A DNA stretch of 50,185 bases, taken from an uncultured bacterium (lineage in GTDB: Bacteria; Hydrogenedentota; Hydrogenedentia; Hydrogenedentales; Hydrogenedentaceae). The first letter of the stretch is position 1, and every line of letters begins with the position of its first letter. Positions 26,687 through 33,932 of the stretch are shown in pieces. The DNA lies in assembly GCA_938014335.1 (NCBI GenBank), contig CALLRP010000021.1, forward strand, positions 1 through 50,185. The letters are read 5' to 3'. A program made the position numbers and the translations under genes. The notes under the pieces are model-generated. The model was given only the letters and a program-made list of their open reading frames with translations. It searched no databases and was not told the DNA's origin.

Positions 26687-28216
26687 ATGTCAATAAGTAA
26701 AAATGAGCATACGAATAATGAAATCTCCAACAGGAAAGAAGCAGGGTATAAGAATCCGGCATTACAGTTTGTTCTGATTTTCATTATTGTAGTAGTTAGT
26801 TTTCTAACAGCGTATCGTTATTTAATTCAAACAACTTTAAACGACTATTATCTTTATACATTAGCGAAAAATACATCGTGGGTATTAAATAGGATAGGGG
26901 AGAAAGCAATATTAGAAGGACTCCCCAAAAGTTTACCGCCCCAAGAATGTAGAGCTTGGTTATCGGCATGGGCAAGGGGTTTAGAACAGCCTACATCTGA
27001 TGATTACTTGAATGTAAGTAAAGAGCCATTAACTCCATGGGAACAGTGGTCGTATCGAGCACAGAAGTCGAGGAAACAAGGTGCCCAGACGAAGATGGGG
27101 CCGAGGGTGGTATTTATTTTAAGAGAAGGTTTGTTACAGAAGATAACCAATCTTGAAGTCAAAATTAAAGAAGTGCAAAATAATAACACTTTGTCCGAAC
27201 CTGAAAAAGCAAGTTTAATAGCGAAATATAATGAAGAATTGCAATCTTTAAGAGTGGAATATGCAGAAGCACAAAAAAATCCTGAGGAGAGCCGTAAAGT
27301 AAGTGGTTATATATTCCCATTTATCATCATTTCAGAATGTGGAGCCATAGAGATAATGGCTATTTTTTTTGCAGCGGTAATTGCATATCCTACGCTTTTA
27401 CGAAAGAAATTATTAGGGGTTATCGTTGGGATACCATTGATGTATTTTGTTAATATTTTTCGTTTGTCTTTTCTGGCAGTGGTAGGTGCATTAAATGCAG
27501 GAGGAAAATGGTTTGAATTTTTGCATTACTATGTATGGCAGGCGGTATATATCGTTTTTGTAGTAGCGGTATGGCTTGCATGGATAGAGTTTGTTGTATA
27601 TGCGGAAGCAAAGGAAGGAATGACTTTTCGTGAACGGTTAAGGCAGATTTTTCAAAGGAAAACACTATTACCCCTTTTACAAACTTTAGTATTCTGTATG
27701 AAATTCATTATTGTCGTTGTTCCACTGGTTTGTCTATGGTGGGTATTGATTCCGGTATATGGGTGGATACTTGTTCAAATATCGGGTTCTATCTTGAGGT
27801 TTGTGATGGGTGTCCCAATTGTAGCAGGAGGAATACGAGCTTCTGGATTTTTGAATACTTCCTCTACAATATATTTTGTAATTCAGGGATATGAGTTTGA
27901 AAAAGCATCTCCGATTGCTTTGTTAATTACCAATCTGCCCCCATTTATTTCATTGATATTAATAACACGAATACCATGGTTTAGTCGATTGAAAAAAATG
28001 TTATGGGGTTCGGGTATAATCATATTAGGTCATATTTTGTTTATTGTTATAGTGCTACGCTACCAGGAAATATTGAAGGCATATAGCGAATTACCCATGG
28101 CAGTAATTCAGTTTTATCTCACGATGCCGTTTATGTTATGGATAGCTATGGTATTTCGGGAACAATTTTTAAAGCGTTCAATAGAAATAAAGAGCCCCGC
28201 TCAAAATAAAAGTTAG
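26687..28216 (+). CDS. Exosortase/archaeosortase-family membrane protein
   Basis: Exosortases are multi-pass membrane transpeptidase-like enzymes that process proteins with PEP-CTERM-like C-terminal signals. The proposed triad is visible: Cys218 in IISECGAIEIM, Arg259 in VNIFRLSFL and His280 in FEFLHYYVWQ, spread over adjacent membrane segments as in the family. The layout is unusual: one membrane segment (about 25-48), then a soluble region of about 150 residues with a likely coiled coil (150-200), then the catalytic membrane core, then a further membrane block (about 330-500). The protein (509 residues) is therefore much larger than a minimal exosortase core. No PEP-CTERM-type substrate is seen in the window. 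A TATAAT box occurs near 26590. Confidence 0.8.
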   Translation: MSISKNEHTNNEISNRKEAGYKNPALQFVLIFIIVVVSFLTAYRYLIQTTLNDYYLYTLAKNTSWVLNRIGEKAILEGLPKSLPPQECRAWLSAWARGLEQPTSDDYLNVSKEPLTPWEQWSYRAQKSRKQGAQTKMGPRVVFILREGLLQKITNLEVKIKEVQNNNTLSEPEKASLIAKYNEELQSLRVEYAEAQKNPEESRKVSGYIFPFIIISECGAIEIMAIFFAAVIAYPTLLRKKLLGVIVGIPLMYFVNIFRLSFLAVVGALNAGGKWFEFLHYYVWQAVYIVFVVAVWLAWIEFVVYAEAKEGMTFRERLRQIFQRKTLLPLLQTLVFCMKFIIVVVPLVCLWWVLIPVYGWILVQISGSILRFVMGVPIVAGGIRASGFLNTSSTIYFVIQGYEFEKASPIALLITNLPPFISLILITRIPWFSRLKKMLWGSGIIILGHILFIVIVLRYQEILKAYSELPMAVIQFYLTMPFMLWIAMVFREQFLKRSIEIKSPAQNKS

Positions 28217-28333
28217 TTCGGGTAACTTAATTTCTTTATAACATTCCTTTCGATTAAAGAAAAATCCTTTTTTGCCGAAAATATTAATGTATAAAATGTT
28301 GGAAAAGGAACCCGACGAATAAGGAGACTGATA

Positions 28334-28537
28334 ATGAATACAAATTCTATCGCATCGGTCGGCATCGTCGGGGCCGGACTAAGCCAGTTTCGACTGCAGT
28401 CCCAACCTGTAAATGGTGAAGCGTTGAAGGAGCAATCTTCGCCGTCTATAGATTTGGGGACAGCGACTCTGGAACTTATACTTCGGACTCTGTCGCTTAA
28501 TGAGTCGGAGGGGCACGACCTCGATGTGCTGGCTTAG
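28334..28537 (+). CDS. Unknown 67-residue protein after the exosortase-like gene
   Basis: AAGGAG lies 7 bases before the ATG and a strong terminator follows the stop, so this is probably a real single gene. The product starts with a Ser/Gly/Val-rich stretch (SIASVGIVGAGLSQFRLQSQ), has a Leu-rich helix (TATLELILRTLSL) and ends in GHDLDVLA. Its base composition is clearly richer in G+C than its neighbours. I do not recognise it with confidence. The 'LSQ..LQ' start and 'G..LDV' end faintly resemble YjfB-like small proteins; a peptide precursor is another option. Both are guesses. Confidence 0.55.
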   Translation: MNTNSIASVGIVGAGLSQFRLQSQPVNGEALKEQSSPSIDLGTATLELILRTLSLNESEGHDLDVLA

Positions 28538-28558
28538 CACTTTTACTCCCCTTTTCCG

Positions 28559-28603
28559 GGAGAGGCAGGACATGGATGTGTATGCCTCTCCTTTTTCTTT
28601 TTT
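28559..28603 (+). terminator. Strong intrinsic terminator after the 67-residue gene
   Basis: GGAGAGGCA, a 15-base loop and TGCCTCTCC form a 9-bp stem followed by TTTTTCTTTTTT. Confidence 0.9.
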
Positions 28604-28670
28604 GGGATTGAATTATACTTTTGTAAGGGAACTTTGTTTTTTTGACACGGATTTTCACTAGCAAAGTAGC

Positions 28671-28811
28671 ATGGGTATTCTTATTTGTGATTCAAGTAGT
28701 GTCAGCATCTTTCCAACGAATGAAAAGAAGGAGCAAGATGCTTCCCAATACGAATGTCAATGTCACACCGACAAAAAAGTCACACAGGTATTTTGCCTGT
28801 GTGTAAAGTAG
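28671..28811 (+). CDS. Possible 46-residue Cys-rich peptide
   Basis: An ATG frame of 46 codons encodes a polar peptide whose last 20 residues carry two Cys-x-Cys pairs (ECQCHTDKK and FCLCVK), a possible metal-binding arrangement. There is no good ribosome binding site, and the end of the frame overlaps a perfect hairpin. It may well be a chance frame in a non-coding RNA. Confidence 0.25.
   Translation: MGILICDSSSVSIFPTNEKKEQDASQYECQCHTDKKVTQVFCLCVK
28781..28803 (+). other. Perfect 8-bp hairpin
   Basis: CACACAGG, a 7-base T-rich loop and CCTGTGTG. No U-tract follows. It may be part of a structured RNA or a weak transcription end point before the gat genes. Confidence 0.4.
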
Positions 28812-28960
28812 TGTGTCCTCCCACTGGAAAAATAAAAATTAGTAAGTCCTTGCCTGCTTTAAATATATCCTATCCTAGAATATCAGGGGTTTTATAGAAA
28901 GAAAAGTAGAAAATATGATATTCTAATGGAAAAATCTTGATAGATATTAGAGGGAAAAAT

Positions 28961-29263
28961 ATGGCTGATAAAAAAATAAGTCGGGATGAGATATACCATA
29001 TTGCTGATCTGGCGTATTTATATCTTGATAATGAACAAGCAGAGAAGTTAGCATCCGATCTGTCGGAAATTGTTAGTTATGTAGAGAAATTGAATGGATT
29101 GTCCACAGAGAATGTTGAGCCGATGATGCATGCTGTTACAATGGAGAATATTTTGCGGGAGGATGAGATACATGCATCTATCACGAAGGATGATGCTTTG
29201 CGGTGTGCCCCTCTGCATGATGGTGAATATTTCTTAGTTCCGAAAATACTGGAGGTGGATTAA
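28961..29263 (+). CDS. gatC: Asp/Glu-tRNA amidotransferase subunit C
   Basis: GatC is the small belt-like subunit of the GatCAB enzyme that amidates mischarged Glu-tRNA(Gln) and Asp-tRNA(Asn). The 100-residue protein shows the typical IYHIADLAYLYLDNEQAEKL start and the NVEPMMHAVTMENILREDE segment. A further ATG at 28937 is in frame, but AGAGGG lies before 28961, which also gives the usual length. gatA begins two bases after its stop. Confidence 0.94.
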   Translation: MADKKISRDEIYHIADLAYLYLDNEQAEKLASDLSEIVSYVEKLNGLSTENVEPMMHAVTMENILREDEIHASITKDDALRCAPLHDGEYFLVPKILEVD

Positions 29264-29264
29264 G

Positions 29265-30743
29265 ATGTCAGACCATTGGTGGCAAAAGAGTGCGTTAGAA
29301 ATAAGTGAATGTGTAAAGAAGAAGGAAGTATCGCCGGTTGAGGTTGTTGAAAGTTTTCTTGACCGTATTCAGCAGGTGGATACCAAAGTAGATGCGTTTA
29401 CGCAGGTATGGAGTGATTATGCTGTTCAACAGGCGAAGACATTGGAAAAAAAGATTATAAAGGATGAGGGGGAGGTTGGGATGTTAGCAGGGGTTCCTGT
29501 GTCTATTAAAGAAGTAATTTGCACTAAGGAAGGGTTTACGACCTGTGCTTCTAAAATCCTTGCGGGGTATCGAAGTCCTTATGATGCGACGGTTGTTGAG
29601 AAACTTTACAATGCAGATGCTATTTTGATTGGCAAGGTGAATATGGATGAGTTTGCTATGGGTTCTTCAACGGAGAATAGTTCCATAAAATTGACACGAA
29701 ATCCATGGAATTTAGAATGTGTTCCGGGTGGGTCAAGTGGGGGGTCGGCTGCATCTGTTTCTGCGGGGGAATGTGTTATATCTTTGGGGAGTGATACGGG
29801 TGGGTCCATTCGCCAGCCTGCGTCTTTTTGTGGTTGTGTGGGGTTGAAGCCTACTTATGGTCGAGTGTCGCGTTATGGACTTGTAGCCTTTGCATCTTCA
29901 TTAGACCAGATAGGACCGTTTAGTAAGAATGCGATGGATAGTGCGATAACGCTGTCTGTTATTGGTGGAAAGGACCCGAGAGATACCACATCAGTTGATT
30001 TACCCTTGCCAAACTATGCTGAACAGATTAAGAGGGGAATGGATAAAGTATCTATTCGTATCGGATTGCCCAAAGAGTATTTTACAGAGGATTTGAATAA
30101 AGAAGTAAAAGACATTATTATGAATGCGGTCAAGGACCTTGAAAAGCAAGGTGCTGAGATTGTGGAAGTTTCTTTACCCCATACAGAATTTGCGGTGGCT
30201 ACTTATTACATTATTTGCACAGCGGAAGCCAGTGCCAATTTAGCCCGTTTTGATGGGGTGCGTTATGGTTTTCGTCATGCGGATTCGAAGAATATTATTG
30301 AGATGTATAAACGCACTCGCAGTGAAGGATTTGGACCGGAGGTACGGAGAAGAATATTGTTGGGAACTTATGTTTTATCCACTGGTTATTATGATGCCTA
30401 TTATTTGAAGGCACAGAAAGTCCGTAAACTAATTACACAGGATTTTGAGAAGGCATTTCAGAAGTGTGATGTTATTTTGGGACCTACCTCACCGACGCCT
30501 GCCTTTCGTTTTGGAGAGAAGACCCAAAATCCGTTAGAGATGTATTTGAGTGATATTTATACGATATCGGTGAATTTGGCTGCGTTACCGGGTATCTCGG
30601 TTCCTTGCGGTTTAACACAAAGTGGTTTACCGGTAGGTTTGCAGTTTATTGGAAAGCATTTTGATGAAGAGTATTTATTAACAGTGGCACATTTGTATGA
30701 AATGAATCGAAGTCAGAAGTTAGGAACTCCACCTTTAATATAG
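29265..30743 (+). CDS. gatA: Glutamyl/aspartyl-tRNA amidotransferase subunit A
   Basis: GatA is the amidase that releases ammonia from glutamine. The 492-residue protein shows the amidase-signature triad region: Lys in PVSIKEVICTKEG, and the Ser residues in GGSSGGSAASVSAGE and GSDTGGSIRQPASFCG. The GLKPTYGRVSRYGLVAFASSLDQIGP stretch is canonical (residues 200-225). It lies between gatC and gatB, 20 bases before the latter. Confidence 0.97.
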   Translation: MSDHWWQKSALEISECVKKKEVSPVEVVESFLDRIQQVDTKVDAFTQVWSDYAVQQAKTLEKKIIKDEGEVGMLAGVPVSIKEVICTKEGFTTCASKILAGYRSPYDATVVEKLYNADAILIGKVNMDEFAMGSSTENSSIKLTRNPWNLECVPGGSSGGSAASVSAGECVISLGSDTGGSIRQPASFCGCVGLKPTYGRVSRYGLVAFASSLDQIGPFSKNAMDSAITLSVIGGKDPRDTTSVDLPLPNYAEQIKRGMDKVSIRIGLPKEYFTEDLNKEVKDIIMNAVKDLEKQGAEIVEVSLPHTEFAVATYYIICTAEASANLARFDGVRYGFRHADSKNIIEMYKRTRSEGFGPEVRRRILLGTYVLSTGYYDAYYLKAQKVRKLITQDFEKAFQKCDVILGPTSPTPAFRFGEKTQNPLEMYLSDIYTISVNLAALPGISVPCGLTQSGLPVGLQFIGKHFDEEYLLTVAHLYEMNRSQKLGTPPLI

Positions 30744-30763
30744 TAAGGATATGGGATAAGTAT

Positions 30764-32194
30764 ATGGAATATGAATCTGTAATAGGCATGGAGGTGCATG
30801 TAGAAATTAATACGCTTTCTAAGGCATTTTGCTCTTGCAGTACGAATTTTTATGCCCCACCCAATACACAAGTATGTCCTGTTTGTTTGGGAATGCCAGG
30901 GGTGTTGCCTGTGTTGAATAAAGAATTTGTGAATAAAGCAATAGCAGTGGGATTAGCATTGAATTGTTCTATTGCAAGTTGGTCTAAGATGGACCGAAAG
31001 AATTATTTTTATCCGGATTTGCCCAAAAACTATCAGATTAGTCAGTATGACTTACCTTTGTGTCAGGATGGGTATATCAATATTGAGGTAAAAGGAGAAA
31101 CCAAACGAATACGGATATTACGGGCACATCTGGAAGAAGATACGGCTCGGAATACGCACGATTTAGGTGGAGGATATAGCGGTGTTGATTTTAATCGTAG
31201 TGGTGTGCCTTTGTTAGAAATTGTGACTTATCCTGATTTGAGGTCGTCGGAAGAGGTTTTTGTTTTTTTAACGGAATTAAAACAATTGCTTGAGTATTTA
31301 GAGGTGAGTGATTGTAATATGGAAGAGGGTTCGCTTCGGGCAGAGGCGAATGTGAGTGTTCGTGAAAAGGGTTCTGAGCAGTTGGGAGTTAAGACAGAGA
31401 TAAAGAATGTGGCTTCATTTAGTGGTGTTATAAAGGCTATTGAGTATGAAGTAGCGCGACAGATCGAAATCCTACAATCAGGAGGAAAGGTAATACAAGA
31501 AACGAGGGGTTGGGACCCTGACCGCGGAATAACTTTTTCGCAAAGACATAAAGAGTCTGCCCATGATTATCGTTATTTCCCGGAACCGGATCTTGTTCCG
31601 CTTGCTGTTTCTGAAGAGTGGGTTGAGAAAATTAAACAGACCATGCCTGAGTTGCCTCAGGTACGAAGGAAACGGTTTCAGGAAGTGTATGGTTTATCGC
31701 CTTATGATGCGAATGTGTTAACTTCCACAAAGGTAATGGCAGATTATTATGAGAAGACAGTGAAATTAGGTGCAGATCCGAAACAATCTGCTAACTGGAT
31801 ACAGGTGGAATTGCTGTCGGTTCTTGGTTATGAAAATACGACAATTGAAAATTCACCTGTGAAACCCGAACATATTGCCCAATTAATATCGTTGGTTAAA
31901 GATGATATAATTAATGGTAAAATTGCAAAAGATGTTTTGCGGAAGGTTTTTAAAACAGGGAAGTCGCCGGAGGAGATTATTAAAGAAGAAGGTTTGGTGC
32001 AAATTACGGATGTGGAAGCAATACAAAAGATTGTGAAAGAAATCATAAAAAAGAATCCATCTCAGGTGGAACAATATCGGAGCGGAAAAGATAAACTTTT
32101 TGGCTTCTTTGTGGGTCAAGTAATGCGTGAGACACAAGGAAAAGCCAATCCTAAAATGGTAAATGACATTTTGAAAGAAGAATTAAATAAATAG
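30764..32194 (+). CDS. gatB: Aspartyl/glutamyl-tRNA amidotransferase subunit B
   Basis: GatB binds the mischarged tRNA and carries the kinase and transamidation sites. The start GMEVHVEINTLSKAFCSCS is canonical, and the four Cys of the zinc site are present (CSCS and VCPVC). The central part has DFNRSGVPLLEIVT and FRYFPEPDL-type segments (DYRYFPEPDLVP). The C-terminal helical YqeY-like domain is complete. With gatC and gatA it forms a full gatCAB operon, suggesting indirect synthesis of Gln-tRNA and/or Asn-tRNA. Confidence 0.97.
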   Translation: MEYESVIGMEVHVEINTLSKAFCSCSTNFYAPPNTQVCPVCLGMPGVLPVLNKEFVNKAIAVGLALNCSIASWSKMDRKNYFYPDLPKNYQISQYDLPLCQDGYINIEVKGETKRIRILRAHLEEDTARNTHDLGGGYSGVDFNRSGVPLLEIVTYPDLRSSEEVFVFLTELKQLLEYLEVSDCNMEEGSLRAEANVSVREKGSEQLGVKTEIKNVASFSGVIKAIEYEVARQIEILQSGGKVIQETRGWDPDRGITFSQRHKESAHDYRYFPEPDLVPLAVSEEWVEKIKQTMPELPQVRRKRFQEVYGLSPYDANVLTSTKVMADYYEKTVKLGADPKQSANWIQVELLSVLGYENTTIENSPVKPEHIAQLISLVKDDIINGKIAKDVLRKVFKTGKSPEEIIKEEGLVQITDVEAIQKIVKEIIKKNPSQVEQYRSGKDKLFGFFVGQVMRETQGKANPKMVNDILKEELNK

Positions 32195-32207
32195 AAGGTG
32201 GATAGCA

Positions 32208-32624
32208 TTGAGAAAGAAGACATCAACAATAACAGGTGTAAGGAAAAGAAGGAGTTCTTCGCTTACGGTAGCAAGAACAATAGCCCGAATCGCATCCGAG
32301 AAAAAAGCGAAGGATATAAAAGCATATAATTTAGAAGGCTTAACTCTTTTAGCAGATAGTTTTATCCTTTGTACTGTAACGAGTGAACCCCAGCAGAAGG
32401 CTGTATTTAATGCCGTGTATGAAGGTTTGAAGTCAAAGGGTATCGTTCCTCTCTCTACCGAAGGAGGTTTTCATGATAATTGGATGGTAATGGATTATGG
32501 TTCTGTGGTGTTTCATATTTTTAAACAGAAGGCTCGGGATTATTACGACCTTGATGGGATGTGGGGAGATGCCCCAAAAATAGAGTTGAAATTAAAGGAA
32601 GAGAAAGAAAAGAAGGATGAGTGA
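32208..32624 (+). CDS. rsfS: Ribosomal silencing factor RsfS
   Basis: RsfS binds ribosomal protein uL14 and blocks subunit joining in starvation. The core (about 22-125) has the family pattern: KAKDIKAYNLEGLTLLADSFILCT, a glycine-containing loop, WMVMDYGSVVFHIFKQKARDYYDLDGMWGDAP. The first 20 residues are basic and the tail is Lys/Glu-rich. The start is TTG at 32208 with AAGGTGG upstream. It follows gatB by 13 bases and overlaps the kinase gene. Confidence 0.93.
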   Translation: MRKKTSTITGVRKRRSSSLTVARTIARIASEKKAKDIKAYNLEGLTLLADSFILCTVTSEPQQKAVFNAVYEGLKSKGIVPLSTEGGFHDNWMVMDYGSVVFHIFKQKARDYYDLDGMWGDAPKIELKLKEEKEKKDE

Positions 32625-33468
32625 CATGTCGGATTCTTCCTATGTTCCCGATCGTTCACAGTTGTATCATATTCGACTTGTGAAAATTTTAGGTCAAGGA
32701 GGAACGGGGATTGTTTATCAGGGAATTGATACAAAAAAGGGAGATGCAATTGCAGTTAAATTATTCCGAGAGAATTTTATCAGGAATCGTCTTCATTTGA
32801 TGGATCTTGTTCAAAATGTCAAGAAATTTAAAAAATTAAAGCACCAGAACCTTGTCCAAATATTTGATTTTATAGATGGGGATGAAGGGCGGTGTATGTT
32901 AATGGAGTTTGTGGATGGACCTAATCTTCGTTGGTATCTTGCGAATCGCCCCTGGAACTTGCAGGAGCGAGTGAATATCGTTATTCAAATTTGTGTTGGT
33001 TTACAATACTTACATGATCATGGGTTTGTTCATCATGATTTTAAACCTGCGAATGTGCTTTTTACACGGAGGGGAGTTGTTAAAATTGCGGACTACTCGT
33101 TATTCGGAAATAATTTTATATTGGAATTATTAGACAGAAATATTAGTCAGCAAATTACGCCTATGTTTGTTGCACCTGAGGTGATACGCGGAGAGAGGGT
33201 AAATCCTCGGTCGGATTTGTATTCTTTGGGAATTACGATGTATATGATGTTTACAGAAAAATTGCCTTTTCCTGTGGATAATTTACAACAGTTATATTAT
33301 TGTCATTTGAATTTAATGCCGGAACACCCTACGAATGTGAATCCCAAATGTCCTTTCGCCCTGGGCAATGTGATTATGAAACTTCTTTCTAAAAAACCTG
33401 AAAATCGTTACCGCGATTGTGATGAATTAAGAATTGCATTGACAAATGTAACACAGAGTAGAATTTAA
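32617..33468 (+). CDS. Serine/threonine protein kinase-like protein, atypical motifs
   Basis: A 283-residue, cytoplasmic kinase domain with no membrane segment. The glycine loop GQGGTGIVY (26-34), Lys48 in IAVKLF, the catalytic loop HHDFKPANV (Asp141, Lys143, Asn146) and the metal-binding Asp159 are present. Deviations: HRD is HHD, DFG is DYS, and the helix-C Glu expected nine residues before His76 aligns with Asn67. APEVIRGERVNPRSDLYSLG is the usual APE-to-helix-F part. It may be a weak or non-canonically regulated kinase. It overlaps rsfS by eight bases; a second ATG at 32626 is also possible. Confidence 0.88.
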   Translation: MSDMSDSSYVPDRSQLYHIRLVKILGQGGTGIVYQGIDTKKGDAIAVKLFRENFIRNRLHLMDLVQNVKKFKKLKHQNLVQIFDFIDGDEGRCMLMEFVDGPNLRWYLANRPWNLQERVNIVIQICVGLQYLHDHGFVHHDFKPANVLFTRRGVVKIADYSLFGNNFILELLDRNISQQITPMFVAPEVIRGERVNPRSDLYSLGITMYMMFTEKLPFPVDNLQQLYYCHLNLMPEHPTNVNPKCPFALGNVIMKLLSKKPENRYRDCDELRIALTNVTQSRI

Positions 33469-33690
33469 TTACACTCCTGTTATCCCACCTGTTATCGTCC
33501 CTGTATCTACATTGGTATTTGTGTCCGTAGTTTCTTCTGTGGGTCCTGTAGCTTTCCATGGAGCTTGTCTGGGAACAAGAAGGAGCCGGTCTATAATATC
33601 TGATGTTGCTTGCAGTTTGATTTGGAAGTTACTTAACTGGGCGGATGCAGGTATTTGTGTTAGTGGTGAAATGTGTTTAATTTTTTTCAT
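33469..33690 (-). CDS. Unknown 73-residue protein, paralogue of its upstream neighbour
   Basis: AAAGGA precedes the ATG, overlapping the end of the small gene upstream, so the two are probably one operon. The product begins MKKIKHIS, contains PASAQLSNFQIKL and SDIIDRLLLVPR, then ends in a Thr/Gly/Asn-rich, low-complexity tail (GTITGGITGV). The N-terminal half aligns with the 42-residue neighbour (shared 'PA..Q.SNFQ' and 'D.II'). I do not recognise the family. The stop codon abuts the stop of the convergent kinase gene, leaving no room for a conventional terminator. Confidence 0.6.
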   Translation of the reverse strand: MKKIKHISPLTQIPASAQLSNFQIKLQATSDIIDRLLLVPRQAPWKATGPTEETTDTNTNVDTGTITGGITGV

Positions 33691-33707
33691 ATACTTGAAT
33701 CCTTTTT

Positions 33708-33836
33708 TTAGGATGTTTTTATAAAAACAAATTCAATGATTTGATCTGTTAATTTTACTAGGAAATCTTTCCATGCCTGGAAATTACTTACCTGCATTTT
33801 TGCAGGTTTTTTAGTTAAAATTTGAACATGCTTCAT
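33708..33836 (-). CDS. Unknown 42-residue protein, first of a small paralogous pair
   Basis: AAGGAG lies 9 bases before the ATG and a consensus TTGACA (33899-33904) lies further up. The product begins MKHVQILTKK, contains PAKMQVSNFQAWKDF and ends in an amphipathic helix (KLTDQIIEFVFIKTS). The downstream 73-residue protein shares the start MK, the 'PA..QxSNFQ' core and the Ile-Ile helix, so they look like a duplication. No function can be assigned. Confidence 0.6.
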   Translation of the reverse strand: MKHVQILTKKPAKMQVSNFQAWKDFLVKLTDQIIEFVFIKTS

Positions 33837-33875
33837 TTTTAATTTGCTCCTTTTATTTCAATAATAATACTACTA

Positions 33876-33904
33876 TTTTTATCAAAATATTACTAAAATG
33901 TCAA
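33876..33904 (-). promoter_or_regulatory. Sigma-70 promoter of the small paralogous gene pair
   Basis: Minus-strand TTGACA (33899-33904), a 17-base spacer and TAAAAA (33876-33881). The -35 is perfect, the -10 is poor. Confidence 0.45.
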
Positions 33905-33932
33905 GTTTTTATTTATATTAACTTTTATAGAT

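Larger units (their letters stand above)
28604..28960 (+). other. Long intergenic stretch before gatC
   Basis: This 357-base stretch holds a TTGACA box (28642-28647), a possible 46-codon frame and an 8-bp hairpin (both listed separately), then AT-rich sequence up to gatC. No tRNA or recognisable RNA family is seen. The hairpin, the TTGACA box and the lack of long genes would also suit a small RNA gene. Confidence 0.35.

Noticed and set aside
28652..28670. GG-N10-GC resembling a sigma-54 promoter
   Set aside because: Only GG and GC fit; the C-A of the -24 box and TT of the -12 box are missing, and the next frame starts too close.
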